NCBI GenBank assembly: GCA_019114745.1
Contig: DXEY01000115.1
Location: 1 to 38,712 of the forward strand
From: Candidatus Mediterraneibacter colneyensis
GTDB taxonomy: Bacteria > Bacillota > Clostridia > Lachnospirales > Lachnospiraceae
Length of the DNA stretch: 38,712 nucleotides
Reading direction: 5' to 3'
A program made the position numbers and the translations under genes. This document shows, in pieces, positions 8,667-17,737 of this stretch. Within the stretch, counting starts at the first letter, position 1. Every line of letters begins with the position of its first letter. The notes under the pieces are model-generated. The model searched no databases. It saw only the letters and a program-made list of their open reading frames with translations, and was not told the origin of the DNA.

Positions 8667-10235
8667 CTACAATTGCTGTCTGTAATAGCTGAAGAAATCG
8701 GAAATCTTTCCAACTGCCTCTTTCAGTACTTCGATCCGCGGGAGATAGACGACGCGGAAATGATCCGGCTCCGCCCAGTTGAAACCGCCGCCGTGGATCA
8801 GCAGGATTTTTTTCTCCCGCAGAAGATCTAAGGCAAACTGTTCGTCATTACTGATATTGAACTTTTTCACATCCATCTTTGGGAAGATGTAAAAAGCTGC
8901 TTTCGGCTTTACTGCGGTGATCCCGGGGATGTCTGTCAGCGCTTTGTAAATGTAATCACGCTGTTCACGAATCCGCCCGCCGGGTGCAATATAATCGTTC
9001 ACGCTCTGATGACCGCCCAGCGCGGTCTGAACGATAGACTGTGCCGGGACATTGGAACAGAGGCGCATGTTGGAGAGCATCTTCAGCCCTTCGATATAAT
9101 CGGAGGCAATCTTTTTATTTCCGCTTAAGATCATCCAGCCGATGCGGAATCCGGCGATCATGTGTGACTTTGACAATCCGCTGAACGTCACACAGAACAG
9201 ATCCGGAGCCAGGGATGCGATGGAAATGTGTTCGTCATCGTCCATTACAAGGCGGTCATAGATCTCATCCGAGAAGATGATGAGCTGGTGTTCCCTTGCC
9301 ACATTCACGATATCCTGGAGCACTTCCTTCGGATAGAGCGCGCCTGTCGGGTTGTTCGGATTGATGATGACGATCGCTTTTGTGTGGCCTGTGATCTTTT
9401 TCCTGATGTCGTCGATATCAGGATACCACTCCGACGCTTCGTCGCAGACATAATGCACAGCCTTTCCTCCGGCGAGTGTGGCGCAGGCTGTCCACAGGGG
9501 ATAATCAGGGGAAGGGATGAGGATCTCGTCTCCGTCATCCAGCAGAGCGGACATACAGATATTGATCAGCTCGCTAACCCCGTTTCCGGTATAAATATCT
9601 TCAATGGCGACGTTCGGAATCTTCTTGAGCTGGGCGTACTGCATGATCGCCTTTCTGGCTGAGAAACGCCCCTGGGCATGGGAATAGCCCTCGCATTCGG
9701 TCAACTGCCGGCGCATATCGTAAATAACTTCGTCCGGCGTCTGGAAGCCGAAAGGCGCCGGATTCCCGATGTTCAGTTTCAGGATCTGGGTTCCGGATTC
9801 CTCCATTTTCGTGGCTTCATCCACGACCGGCCCGCGAACGTCATACAACACATTGTCAAGTTTTGAAGATTTCTTAAATGTTCTCATTTTTACAGCCCCC
9901 GTAGTATTCATATATTGATCAGTGCCTGTCTGTGACAGCGCGGACGCCGCCGTCTGTGACAGCGCGGACGCCGCCGTCTGTGCGGCGGGATTCTCCGCCT
10001 GGTTCCCGTTTTCCGGCTCGTCTCCGCGGAGCCAGCCCTCATCCACCTGGAGCGTTTCCGCGAGAAACCGCAGGATATCCGGGCGCGGAAGGGTCTTGCC
10101 GCTTACATACTGGCTGATATGGCTCTTGCCGAGCTTGACTCCGCTTTCAGATGCGGCGCGGATGAGATCAACCTGTTTTCTGCCCTGCTGCTCCATGGCT
10201 GACCGGAGCCGGACGGCAAAAATTTCTTTGGACAT
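8667..10235 (-). CDS. N-terminal XRE-family HTH domain fused to class I/II PLP-dependent aminotransferase (AlaA-like)
   Basis: HTH: QVDLIRAASESGVKLGKSHISQYVSGKTLPRPDILRFLAETLQV; aminotransferase: NIGNPAPFGFQTPDEV, NPNNPTGALYPKEVL, FSDEIYDRLV, SGLSKSHMIAGFRIGW (PLP Lys). Start at MSKEIF with AGGAG upstream rather than ORF-track start 10277. Confidence 0.9.
   Translation of the reverse strand: MSKEIFAVRLRSAMEQQGRKQVDLIRAASESGVKLGKSHISQYVSGKTLPRPDILRFLAETLQVDEGWLRGDEPENGNQAENPAAQTAASALSQTAASALSQTGTDQYMNTTGAVKMRTFKKSSKLDNVLYDVRGPVVDEATKMEESGTQILKLNIGNPAPFGFQTPDEVIYDMRRQLTECEGYSHAQGRFSARKAIMQYAQLKKIPNVAIEDIYTGNGVSELINICMSALLDDGDEILIPSPDYPLWTACATLAGGKAVHYVCDEASEWYPDIDDIRKKITGHTKAIVIINPNNPTGALYPKEVLQDIVNVAREHQLIIFSDEIYDRLVMDDDEHISIASLAPDLFCVTFSGLSKSHMIAGFRIGWMILSGNKKIASDYIEGLKMLSNMRLCSNVPAQSIVQTALGGHQSVNDYIAPGGRIREQRDYIYKALTDIPGITAVKPKAAFYIFPKMDVKKFNISNDEQFALDLLREKKILLIHGGGFNWAEPDHFRVVYLPRIEVLKEAVGKISDFFSYYRQQL
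9928..9975 (-). repeat. Perfect 24-bp tandem duplication (2 copies) in the HTH-aminotransferase linker
   Basis: GTCTGTGACAGCGCGGACGCCGCC at 9928-9951 and 9952-9975; encodes repeated AASALSQT. Confidence 0.95.
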
Positions 10236-10251
10236 GATGTGAATCTCCTTG

Positions 10252-10340
10252 AGTTCAAAATAAAATATAAAGTTCAATTTGCGTTGTGGATACTATAACA
10301 TAAATGGGAGGGAAGTTCAATATAAAATGAGAAAGTTCAA
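10252..10340 (-). promoter_or_regulatory. Promoter and four TTGAACT boxes upstream of the XRE-aminotransferase gene
   Basis: Minus strand TTGAAC (10315-10320), 17-bp spacer, TATAGT (10292-10297); AGTTCAA on + strand at 10252, 10271, 10314 and 10334. Confidence 0.7.
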
Positions 10341-10351
10341 AATTATTAATT

Positions 10352-10869
10352 CTATTTTGCCTGACGCCATCTTTTTAAAATGTTTTCGTCCGACTCATGA
10401 GGATATTTCTGTATAAGCTGATAAATATCTGCAATGTCTGCAACCTTTTCTTCCAGCTCAGCAGCAGTCTCCTCGAGAGTTTTCTTCTACCAGATCACTT
10501 AAGTTACACATTTGGTTCAACTCCTCTCCAAGATTATGGTTGACTTCGATTTGGAATTGTATTTAGCATTGCTGTCAGTTGGGAATGGTTTTCGGCTTTT
10601 TCGTTCAGGCAGATCATGATAACTGCCAGTTTATCATATCCCTTTAGATGATCGGGAATCCCTGGAACGAGGTCAGCTTTGATCATTTTATATTCGGATA
10701 TGGCGTTTCCTATCGATATAGGTGCGCCCATACAAATCCATATGGAATAGACTTTTTTAATATCGTCATATCTTGAGTTAGAAAATTCTGTTCCAAGCTG
10801 AGAGGATATCAGTCTTGCTCCATAAAAAATACCGCGGGTTACGATATCATATCCGGCAGAGGAACACAA
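10352..10869 (-). pseudogene. Decayed Rpn-family (PD-(D/E)XK) nuclease remnant
   Basis: Fragment DIVTRGIFYGARLISSQLGTEF...YDDIKKVYSIWICM...YDKLAVIMICL (10534-10869), then an out-of-frame C-terminal piece LEETAAELEEKVADIADIYQLIQKYPHESDENILKRWRQAK ending at 10352; in-frame stop just upstream of the first piece. Confidence 0.7.
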
Positions 10870-10909
10870 TAACTTTTTCTATTAAGCACATCTCCCAAAT
10901 GCTCAAAAA

Positions 10910-10936
10910 TTAGCACTCAACCCTTGACAGTGCTAA
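10910..10936 (+). promoter_or_regulatory. CIRCE element (HrcA operator)
   Basis: TTAGCACTC-N9-CAGTGCTAA, one mismatch to TTAGCACTC-N9-GAGTGCTAA. Confidence 0.92.
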
Positions 10937-10952
10937 CAACTATTGCTATATT
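10924..10952 (+). promoter_or_regulatory. clpB promoter
   Basis: TTGACA (10924-10929), 17-bp spacer, TATATT (10947-10952); -35 lies inside CIRCE. Confidence 0.85.
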
Positions 10953-11003
10953 ACTAATAGAACACGAAAATAATCAGTGTTTGCCTAAAAGGAGGGAAGT
11001 ACC

Positions 11004-13607
11004 ATGAATATCAGTAAATTTACCCAGAACTCAGTACAGGCTGTACAGAACTGCGAGAAGATCGCGGCGGACAACGGCAATCAGGAGCTGGCGCAGGAAC
11101 ATCTGTTGTATGCGCTGCTCAGCCAGGATGACAGCCTGATTTTAAAATTACTTGAAAAAATGAGCATCCAGGGCCAGCTCTTCATGAACAGTGTGGAGCA
11201 GGCGATCGGTAAGCGGCCGAAAGTCCAGGGCGGCCAGGCTTATGTCGGACAGGATCTCAACAATGTACTCATCCATGCAGAGGATGAGGCGAAACAGATG
11301 GGAGACGAATATGTGTCCGTTGAGCATCTGTTCCTTGCCCTGTTAAAATATGCCAATAGAGATATGAAGCAGTTGTTCCGGGAGTTCGGGATCAGCCGGG
11401 AGGGCTTCCTCCATGCGCTGTCCACAGTCAGGGGAAACCAGCGGGTGACCAGCGACAATCCCGAGGCAACTTATGATACGCTGAACAAATACGGGCAGGA
11501 TCTGGTGGAGCGCGCCAGGGATCAGAAGCTCGATCCGGTGATCGGACGGGACGAGGAGATCCGCAACGTGATCCGTATCCTGTCGCGTAAGACAAAGAAT
11601 AACCCTGTGCTGATCGGTGAGCCCGGCGTAGGTAAGACGGCAGTTGTGGAAGGACTGGCGCAGCGTATCGTCAGCGGCGATGTGCCGGAAGGACTGAAAG
11701 AAAAGACGATCTTTTCCCTTGATATGGGCGCTCTCGTGGCGGGGGCAAAATACCGCGGCGAGTTTGAGGAACGTCTGAAAGCAGTTCTGGAAGAAGTAAA
11801 GAACAGCGACGGCAGGATCATCCTGTTCATCGATGAGCTGCATACGATCGTGGGCGCGGGCAAGACGGACGGCGCGATGGACGCCGGAAATATGTTAAAG
11901 CCTATGCTGGCAAGAGGCGAACTGCACTGTATCGGCGCGACGACGCTGGACGAGTACCGGGAATATATCGAGAAAGACGCGGCTCTGGAACGGCGGTTCC
12001 AGCCGGTTATGGTAGATGAACCTACCGTGGAGGATGCGATCTCTATTTTGCGAGGCCTGAAAGAACGCTATGAAGTATTCCACGGCGTAAAGATCACGGA
12101 CAGCGCCCTTGTGGCGGCTGCCACCCTGTCGAACCGCTATATTTCAGACCGGTTCCTGCCGGACAAAGCGATCGACCTTGTAGACGAGGCGTGCGCTCTT
12201 ATAAAGACGGAACTGGATTCCATGCCGACAGAGCTGGATGAACTCCGCAGGCGTGTGATGCAGCTTGAGATCGAGGAGGAAGCGCTGAAAAAAGAAGAGG
12301 ATCGGCTGAGCCGGGAGCGCCTGGAACATCTCCAGGAAGAACTGGCAGGGCTGAAAGAAGAGTACGCCGGAAAGAAAGTCCAGTGGGAGAATGAAAAGAC
12401 TTCCGTGGAGCGCGTCCAGAAGATCCGTGAGGAGATCGAGCAGGTCAACAAAGAGATCCAGAAAGCACAGAGAGACTACGACCTGAACAAGATGGCGGAA
12501 CTGCAGTACGGCAGGCTGCCTGAGCTTCAGAAACAGCTCGAGGATGAGGAGGAAAAGGTAAAAGAAAAGGATCTCTCCCTTGTCCATGAGTCTGTGACCG
12601 ACGAGGAAATCGCCCGTATCGTGTCGCGGTGGACAGGAATCCCGGTGTCGAAGTTAAATGAGAGCGAGCGGAATAAGACGCTCCATCTCGCAGACGAACT
12701 ACACAAACGTGTCATCGGACAGGATGAGGGCGTGGAGCTGGTGACTGAGGCGATCATCCGTTCAAAAGCCGGGATAAAAGATCCGGGCAAGCCGATCGGT
12801 TCGTTCCTGTTCCTGGGTCCTACGGGAGTCGGAAAGACAGAGCTCGCAAAAGCCCTTGCCCAGAGCCTGTTTGATGATGAGAATAATATGGTGCGTATCG
12901 ACATGAGCGAGTACATGGAGAAATATTCCGTGTCCCGTCTGATCGGAGCGCCTCCGGGATATGTGGGGTACGATGAGGGCGGACAGCTCACCGAGGCAGT
13001 CAGAAGGAAGCCTTATTCTGTCGTACTGTTCGACGAGGTGGAGAAGGCGCACCCTGATGTGTTCAACGTGCTGCTCCAGGTGCTGGACGACGGACGGATC
13101 ACGGACTCCCAGGGACGTACGGTGGACTTTAAGAATACGATCCTGATCATGACCTCCAATATCGGGGCAAACTATCTGCTCGAGGGTATCCGCGAGGACG
13201 GCTCGATCGATGACCAGAGCGAACAGATGGTGATGAATGATCTGAAGGCGCATTTCAGACCGGAGTTTTTGAACCGGCTGGACGAAATAATCATGTTCAG
13301 ACCATTGACGAAACAGAATATCCGTGCCATTATTGATTTGTTAGTGGCAGATGTCAACCGGCGCCTGGCGGAACGGGAGCTGAAGATCGAGCTGACAGAA
13401 GCGGCGAAGGACTATGTCGTCGAGGGCGGTTACGATCCGATGTACGGCGCAAGACCGCTGAAGAGATATCTGCAGAAGAATGTAGAGACGCTTGCGGCGC
13501 GCCTGATCCTTGCCGGCAATGTGGGCAGGGAAGATACGATCCTGATCGATGTGAAAGACGGAAGCCTTTGTGCTGAAGTAAAAGGACAGATCGTGGCGGC
13601 AGGCTGA
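11004..13607 (+). CDS. clpB: ATP-dependent disaggregase ClpB
   Basis: Two AAA+ modules ([33 protein letters not shown]), Clp N-domain, middle coiled coil. Confidence 0.97.
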   Translation: MNISKFTQNSVQAVQNCEKIAADNGNQELAQEHLLYALLSQDDSLILKLLEKMSIQGQLFMNSVEQAIGKRPKVQGGQAYVGQDLNNVLIHAEDEAKQMGDEYVSVEHLFLALLKYANRDMKQLFREFGISREGFLHALSTVRGNQRVTSDNPEATYDTLNKYGQDLVERARDQKLDPVIGRDEEIRNVIRILSRKTKNNPVLIGEPGVGKTAVVEGLAQRIVSGDVPEGLKEKTIFSLDMGALVAGAKYRGEFEERLKAVLEEVKNSDGRIILFIDELHTIVGAGKTDGAMDAGNMLKPMLARGELHCIGATTLDEYREYIEKDAALERRFQPVMVDEPTVEDAISILRGLKERYEVFHGVKITDSALVAAATLSNRYISDRFLPDKAIDLVDEACALIKTELDSMPTELDELRRRVMQLEIEEEALKKEEDRLSRERLEHLQEELAGLKEEYAGKKVQWENEKTSVERVQKIREEIEQVNKEIQKAQRDYDLNKMAELQYGRLPELQKQLEDEEEKVKEKDLSLVHESVTDEEIARIVSRWTGIPVSKLNESERNKTLHLADELHKRVIGQDEGVELVTEAIIRSKAGIKDPGKPIGSFLFLGPTGVGKTELAKALAQSLFDDENNMVRIDMSEYMEKYSVSRLIGAPPGYVGYDEGGQLTEAVRRKPYSVVLFDEVEKAHPDVFNVLLQVLDDGRITDSQGRTVDFKNTILIMTSNIGANYLLEGIREDGSIDDQSEQMVMNDLKAHFRPEFLNRLDEIIMFRPLTKQNIRAIIDLLVADVNRRLAERELKIELTEAAKDYVVEGGYDPMYGARPLKRYLQKNVETLAARLILAGNVGREDTILIDVKDGSLCAEVKGQIVAAG

Positions 13608-13620
13608 GCAGGGGACGGGC

Positions 13621-14877
13621 ATGACATCCATTATCTTTCATATTGATGTAAATTCAGCTTATCTGAGCTGGACTGCTGTAGAACAATTAAAGAACGGAGC
13701 CAAAGTAGATCTGCGCGAGATACCAGCCATCATCGGGGGAGACCAGAAGTCCCGGCATGGCGTGGTGCTCGCCAAATCTCCTGCGGCAAAACGATATGGC
13801 ATCCGCACGGGGGAACCTGTTGCGAATGCCTTTCGCAAGTGCCCGAATCTCGCGGTATATCCGCCGGATCACAGAATGTACCGGGAAAAGAGCCGTATGC
13901 TCATGGAGTACCTTCGGACATTTACGAAAGAGATCGAGCAGGTCAGCGTGGACGAGTGCTATATGGATTTTACGGAGATCGCGGGGCGCTATCATTCCCC
14001 GGTGGACGGAGCTGTGGAGATCAGGGACGGAATCCGGGAAAAATTCGGATTCACAGTGAATATCGGCATATCAACGAATAAACTTCTGGCGAAGATGGCG
14101 TCGGATTTTGAGAAGCCGGACCGGATCCACACGCTGTTTCCGGAAGAAATCAAAGAGAAAATGTGGCCGCTCCCCATCGGGGAACTGTACATGGCGGGCC
14201 GCTCGAGCGTAGAGACATTGAAAAAGCTGGAGATCAATACGATCGGGGATCTGGCGCAGTCTGACCTGAAGCTGATCATGCTCCACCTGAAGAGCCACGG
14301 AAAGATGCTGTGGGAATTTGCCAACGGGATCGGAGCATCCACTGTACAGTCCGTGCCGGAGGAGGCAAAGGGGATCGGAAACTCTACCACACTGCGCGAG
14401 GATGCGGCGACGTACGAGGAGGTCGTGCCCATATTCGGAGAACTGGCAGAAAGCGTGTCGGGACGGCTGAAAAAAGCAGGAAAGAAAGCCGGCATGGTGA
14501 GCATGGAGATCAAGTATTATGACTTTCGCACCATTTCACATCAGATCCAGCTTGAGAAACCTTCTAACGACAGGAACGTATTAAAAGAGACGGCGTGCAG
14601 TCTTTTTCTGGAAGTGTGGAGCGGGGAGCCGGTGCGCCTGCTGGGGATCCGGACTTCCAAGCTGGAGGATGAGACGGCGCCGGAACAGCTCTCGATCTTC
14701 GACATCGAAATACCGAAAGAGCCGGACGAAAAACATAAACGGCTCAAAAAAGCGATGGACGAGCTCAACGAGAGGTTCGGCGAAGGCGCGGTCATGAAAG
14801 CCAGCCTGATGCCGAAGAAAAAGACAGATCAGGAGCAGACGGGAGGAAAACAGCCAAATGAAAGAAAAAAATTATAA
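13621..14877 (+). CDS. dinB: Y-family DNA polymerase IV
   Basis: IIFHIDVNSAYLSWTAVE, VSVDECYMDFTE, NIGISTNKLLAKMASDFEKPD. Confidence 0.93.
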   Translation: MTSIIFHIDVNSAYLSWTAVEQLKNGAKVDLREIPAIIGGDQKSRHGVVLAKSPAAKRYGIRTGEPVANAFRKCPNLAVYPPDHRMYREKSRMLMEYLRTFTKEIEQVSVDECYMDFTEIAGRYHSPVDGAVEIRDGIREKFGFTVNIGISTNKLLAKMASDFEKPDRIHTLFPEEIKEKMWPLPIGELYMAGRSSVETLKKLEINTIGDLAQSDLKLIMLHLKSHGKMLWEFANGIGASTVQSVPEEAKGIGNSTTLREDAATYEEVVPIFGELAESVSGRLKKAGKKAGMVSMEIKYYDFRTISHQIQLEKPSNDRNVLKETACSLFLEVWSGEPVRLLGIRTSKLEDETAPEQLSIFDIEIPKEPDEKHKRLKKAMDELNERFGEGAVMKASLMPKKKTDQEQTGGKQPNERKKL

Positions 14878-15871
14878 TCTGGAGCTGGTCAGGATGGTTT
14901 CCTTTCTCCTGGTCATTGCGATCCATGTAAGCAATTATTTCTGCCGGGATTTCGGGGAGATCACAAAGGGAGAATATCTTTTTTCCCTTGTGATCGATAC
15001 TGCCGCCAGGGTGAGCGTCCCGTGCTTTTTCATGATATCGGGCGCGCTGCTCCTCGGGAGGGAAGAGCCGCTGAGAAAACACGGGAAGCGTCTGGTGCGT
15101 TTCCTGACAGCGCTTATTGTCTGGAGTCTGGTCTATTATCTGTGGAATACGTTTTATATGGGGAGTTCTTATGATCTGAGGGAGATCCTCTATGTTCCGG
15201 CGGAAGCGCATCTCTGGTATCTGTACGCCATGATCCCGATCTATCTGGTACTGCCGTTTTTCCAGGTGATGTGCCGGAATATGAATCTGAAGCTGGAGAA
15301 AGTGTTTCTCATTGTGACGACAGGGGCGGTGCTGGTCAATTACGGACTGTGGCTGTTCGGGGCAGAGGCGTATTACGATCTGCCTCTGGTCGGGGACAGG
15401 ATCTATGCGTACTATGTGTTTGTGGGATATTATATCTATAAGTACAGGCGGCATATACGGCTGAGCCAGAAGAGTGCGGCTGTGATCTGCCTGATCAGCC
15501 TTGCGGCGGCGTTTGGAACGACATGGGGCGTTACAGAACTGTATGGAAAACATTACGAGGGAGCGCTGACGTATGCGTGTCCGTTTATCGCGCTTGCATC
15601 GGTTATGTTCTTCCTGTTTATGCTCCGGCTCAAAGACGCGCATTTCATGCCGGGAGAGCGGACGCGGAAGGTGATCGACCTGTTTTGCGGCTGTTCCTTC
15701 GGAATTTACCTGATCCATATCCTGTTTCTTGACAACTATAAGAAATACATGGAGCCGTACGACCTCTCGGCCTGGATCGCGGTGCCGGCGCTCATCGTGG
15801 GAATCGCACTTGTATCATTCGTGTGCGTGTGGCTGATCCGGAAAGTGCCGGGCGGCAGGAAGATCACCTAG
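14858..15871 (+). CDS. Acyltransferase-3 family membrane protein
   Basis: NLELVRMVSFLLVIAIHVSNYF...RVSVPCFFMISGALLLGRE; multiple TM segments; overlaps dinB by 20 nt. Confidence 0.85.
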   Translation: MKEKNYNLELVRMVSFLLVIAIHVSNYFCRDFGEITKGEYLFSLVIDTAARVSVPCFFMISGALLLGREEPLRKHGKRLVRFLTALIVWSLVYYLWNTFYMGSSYDLREILYVPAEAHLWYLYAMIPIYLVLPFFQVMCRNMNLKLEKVFLIVTTGAVLVNYGLWLFGAEAYYDLPLVGDRIYAYYVFVGYYIYKYRRHIRLSQKSAAVICLISLAAAFGTTWGVTELYGKHYEGALTYACPFIALASVMFFLFMLRLKDAHFMPGERTRKVIDLFCGCSFGIYLIHILFLDNYKKYMEPYDLSAWIAVPALIVGIALVSFVCVWLIRKVPGGRKIT

Positions 15872-15885
15872 TAAAATCATAAATA

Positions 15886-16545
15886 TCATGGCAGAAGGAA
15901 CGCATACATTACGACAAAGTGGCAGGCGCTTCCTCCCATGACGAAGAGATGGAAGATCTCGTGGCTTCCGAAGTTTCTGTGCCTGCTGTTAAAAATCGGA
16001 AGTTTCAGAGCGTAGATCACTCCGCCCACTGTGTATATAATGCCTCCGGCAAGGAGCCAGCCAAAAGCGGCAGGAGACATGTTGTTCAGGATCTGGGTAA
16101 ATGCCAGCACGCAGGTCCATCCCATGCCGATATACAGCACGGAGGACACCCACTTGGGGCAGTAGACCCAGAACGCTTTGATCAGGATGCCCGCGATTGC
16201 GATCGCCCAGACGACAGATAACAGGATAATGCCTGTCCTGCCTTTGAGAACGAGCAGGCAGACAGGGGTATAGCTCCCTGCGATCAGGACGGAGATCATC
16301 ATGTGATCGATCTTCTTCAGTATGGTATTTACTTTTTTTGAAATATCGAATGTATGGTAGGTTGTACTTGCCGCATATAGCAGGATCAGACTTGCCGCGT
16401 AAATAGCGAGTGAGACGACATAGATTCTGCCCGGTTCGCTTGCCGCCTTGATCAGAAGCGGTACGGCGGCAAAGATTGCCATCAGCATTCCGATAAAATG
16501 TGTGATTGCGCTGCCGGGTTCTTTGATATGTTTTTTCTTTTCCAT
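15886..16545 (-). CDS. Hemolysin III / PAQR family membrane protein
   Basis: EPGSAITHFIGMLMAI, ASTTYHTFDISKKVNTILKKIDHMMISVLIAGSYTPV, HEIFHLFVMGGSACHFVVMY; start at MEKKK with GGGAGG upstream. Confidence 0.92.
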   Translation of the reverse strand: MEKKKHIKEPGSAITHFIGMLMAIFAAVPLLIKAASEPGRIYVVSLAIYAASLILLYAASTTYHTFDISKKVNTILKKIDHMMISVLIAGSYTPVCLLVLKGRTGIILLSVVWAIAIAGILIKAFWVYCPKWVSSVLYIGMGWTCVLAFTQILNNMSPAAFGWLLAGGIIYTVGGVIYALKLPIFNSRHRNFGSHEIFHLFVMGGSACHFVVMYAFLLP

Positions 16546-16662
16546 AGTATGCACCTCCCGGATGTAATGAATCTGACAAGTGGTTTTTAAAACCATATCT
16601 AGTATATGCACATATTACATCAGAGATTCATAAAAATCAACTATAAAATTAAACAAAATAAA

Positions 16663-16684
16663 AACCGGGTCTCCCCGGTTTTTG
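16663..16684. terminator. Terminator downstream of the carbamate kinase gene
   Basis: AAAAACCGGG-TCTC-CCCGGTTTTT. Confidence 0.75.
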
Positions 16685-16702
16685 TTAAATATGGAAAAGA
16701 CA

Positions 16703-17632
16703 CTATCTGATAATGGTTCCTGTCCTTCCTTTCAGCGCGTCTTTGATCTTATCAAAAGATGTGATGCAGGCGCTGCGGCCTTCGCCTTTCTCGATGAACT
16801 CGACGGCGGCGCGGAATTTCGGGTACATATTGTAAATCCCGAAATGGCCTTCTTCCATATATGTCTTAGCCTGTTCTACAGAAATCTCGCCAAGCTGCTC
16901 TTCATTGGCGTGTCCCAGGTTGATCGAGACTTTTTCTACGTTTGTCAGGATGATGAGCATATCGGCGTTGATCCCTTCCGCCAGTTTTCCGGCGGCAAGA
17001 TCTTTCTCGATAACGGCGCTGGCGCCTTTTAAGTGATTATCCTGTTCCATAACCGGGATTCCTCCGCCTCCGGCGGCGATCACGATCTGATCGGCGGCGA
17101 GAAGCGCGTTGACTGCGTCAAGCTCCACGATCTTCACCGGATTCGGAGCGGACACGACGCGGCGGAAGCCCTTTCCTGCCTCCTCGATCACATAGTTTCC
17201 TTTTTTGCGCTCCTCGTTGGCTTCCTGGGCGTTCATATAACGTCCGAGCACTTTTGTCGGCGTATAGAAAGCCTCGTCATACGGATCTACGATCACCTGT
17301 GTCAGTACGGTGCTGACTGTCCGGTAGATGCCGCGGTTTAAGAGTTCCTCGCGGATGCCGTTCTGCAGGTCATAACCGATATAACCCTGGCTCATCGCAG
17401 AGCAGACCGACATAGGACATGCCGTGTATTCGGGATGAGCTTTTGCAAATTCGTTCATAGCCGTATGGATCATGCCAACCTGAGGCGCATTGCTGTGGGT
17501 AATCGCGACCTGATATCCTTCTTCGATCAGGCCGGCAATACATTTGGCAGTATGGCCGATTGCCGCTTTCTGCTCCGGCAGTGTGGTTCCAAGGGCGCGG
17601 TGTCCCAGCGCTACAACAACTCTTTTCTTCAT
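16703..17632 (-). CDS. arcC: Carbamate kinase
   Basis: THSNAPQVGMIHTAMNEFA, PMSVCSAMSQGYIGYDLQN, IAAGGGGIPV, GASAVIEKDLAAGKLAE; start at MKKRVVVALG with GGAG upstream. Confidence 0.92.
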   Translation of the reverse strand: MKKRVVVALGHRALGTTLPEQKAAIGHTAKCIAGLIEEGYQVAITHSNAPQVGMIHTAMNEFAKAHPEYTACPMSVCSAMSQGYIGYDLQNGIREELLNRGIYRTVSTVLTQVIVDPYDEAFYTPTKVLGRYMNAQEANEERKKGNYVIEEAGKGFRRVVSAPNPVKIVELDAVNALLAADQIVIAAGGGGIPVMEQDNHLKGASAVIEKDLAAGKLAEGINADMLIILTNVEKVSINLGHANEEQLGEISVEQAKTYMEEGHFGIYNMYPKFRAAVEFIEKGEGRSACITSFDKIKDALKGRTGTIIR

Positions 17633-17737
17633 AACTGTCTCCAATCCGCCGTTCATATGAACGGTCTTTCCGTATATTTGCAGATATAATTTTATCAGAT
17701 TACTTCATAAAAAGTTTACTATCATTTCCGCGAAAAA

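Noticed and set aside
14792-15718. 308-aa minus-strand ORF
   Set aside because: Antisense to the acyltransferase gene; shadow composition.
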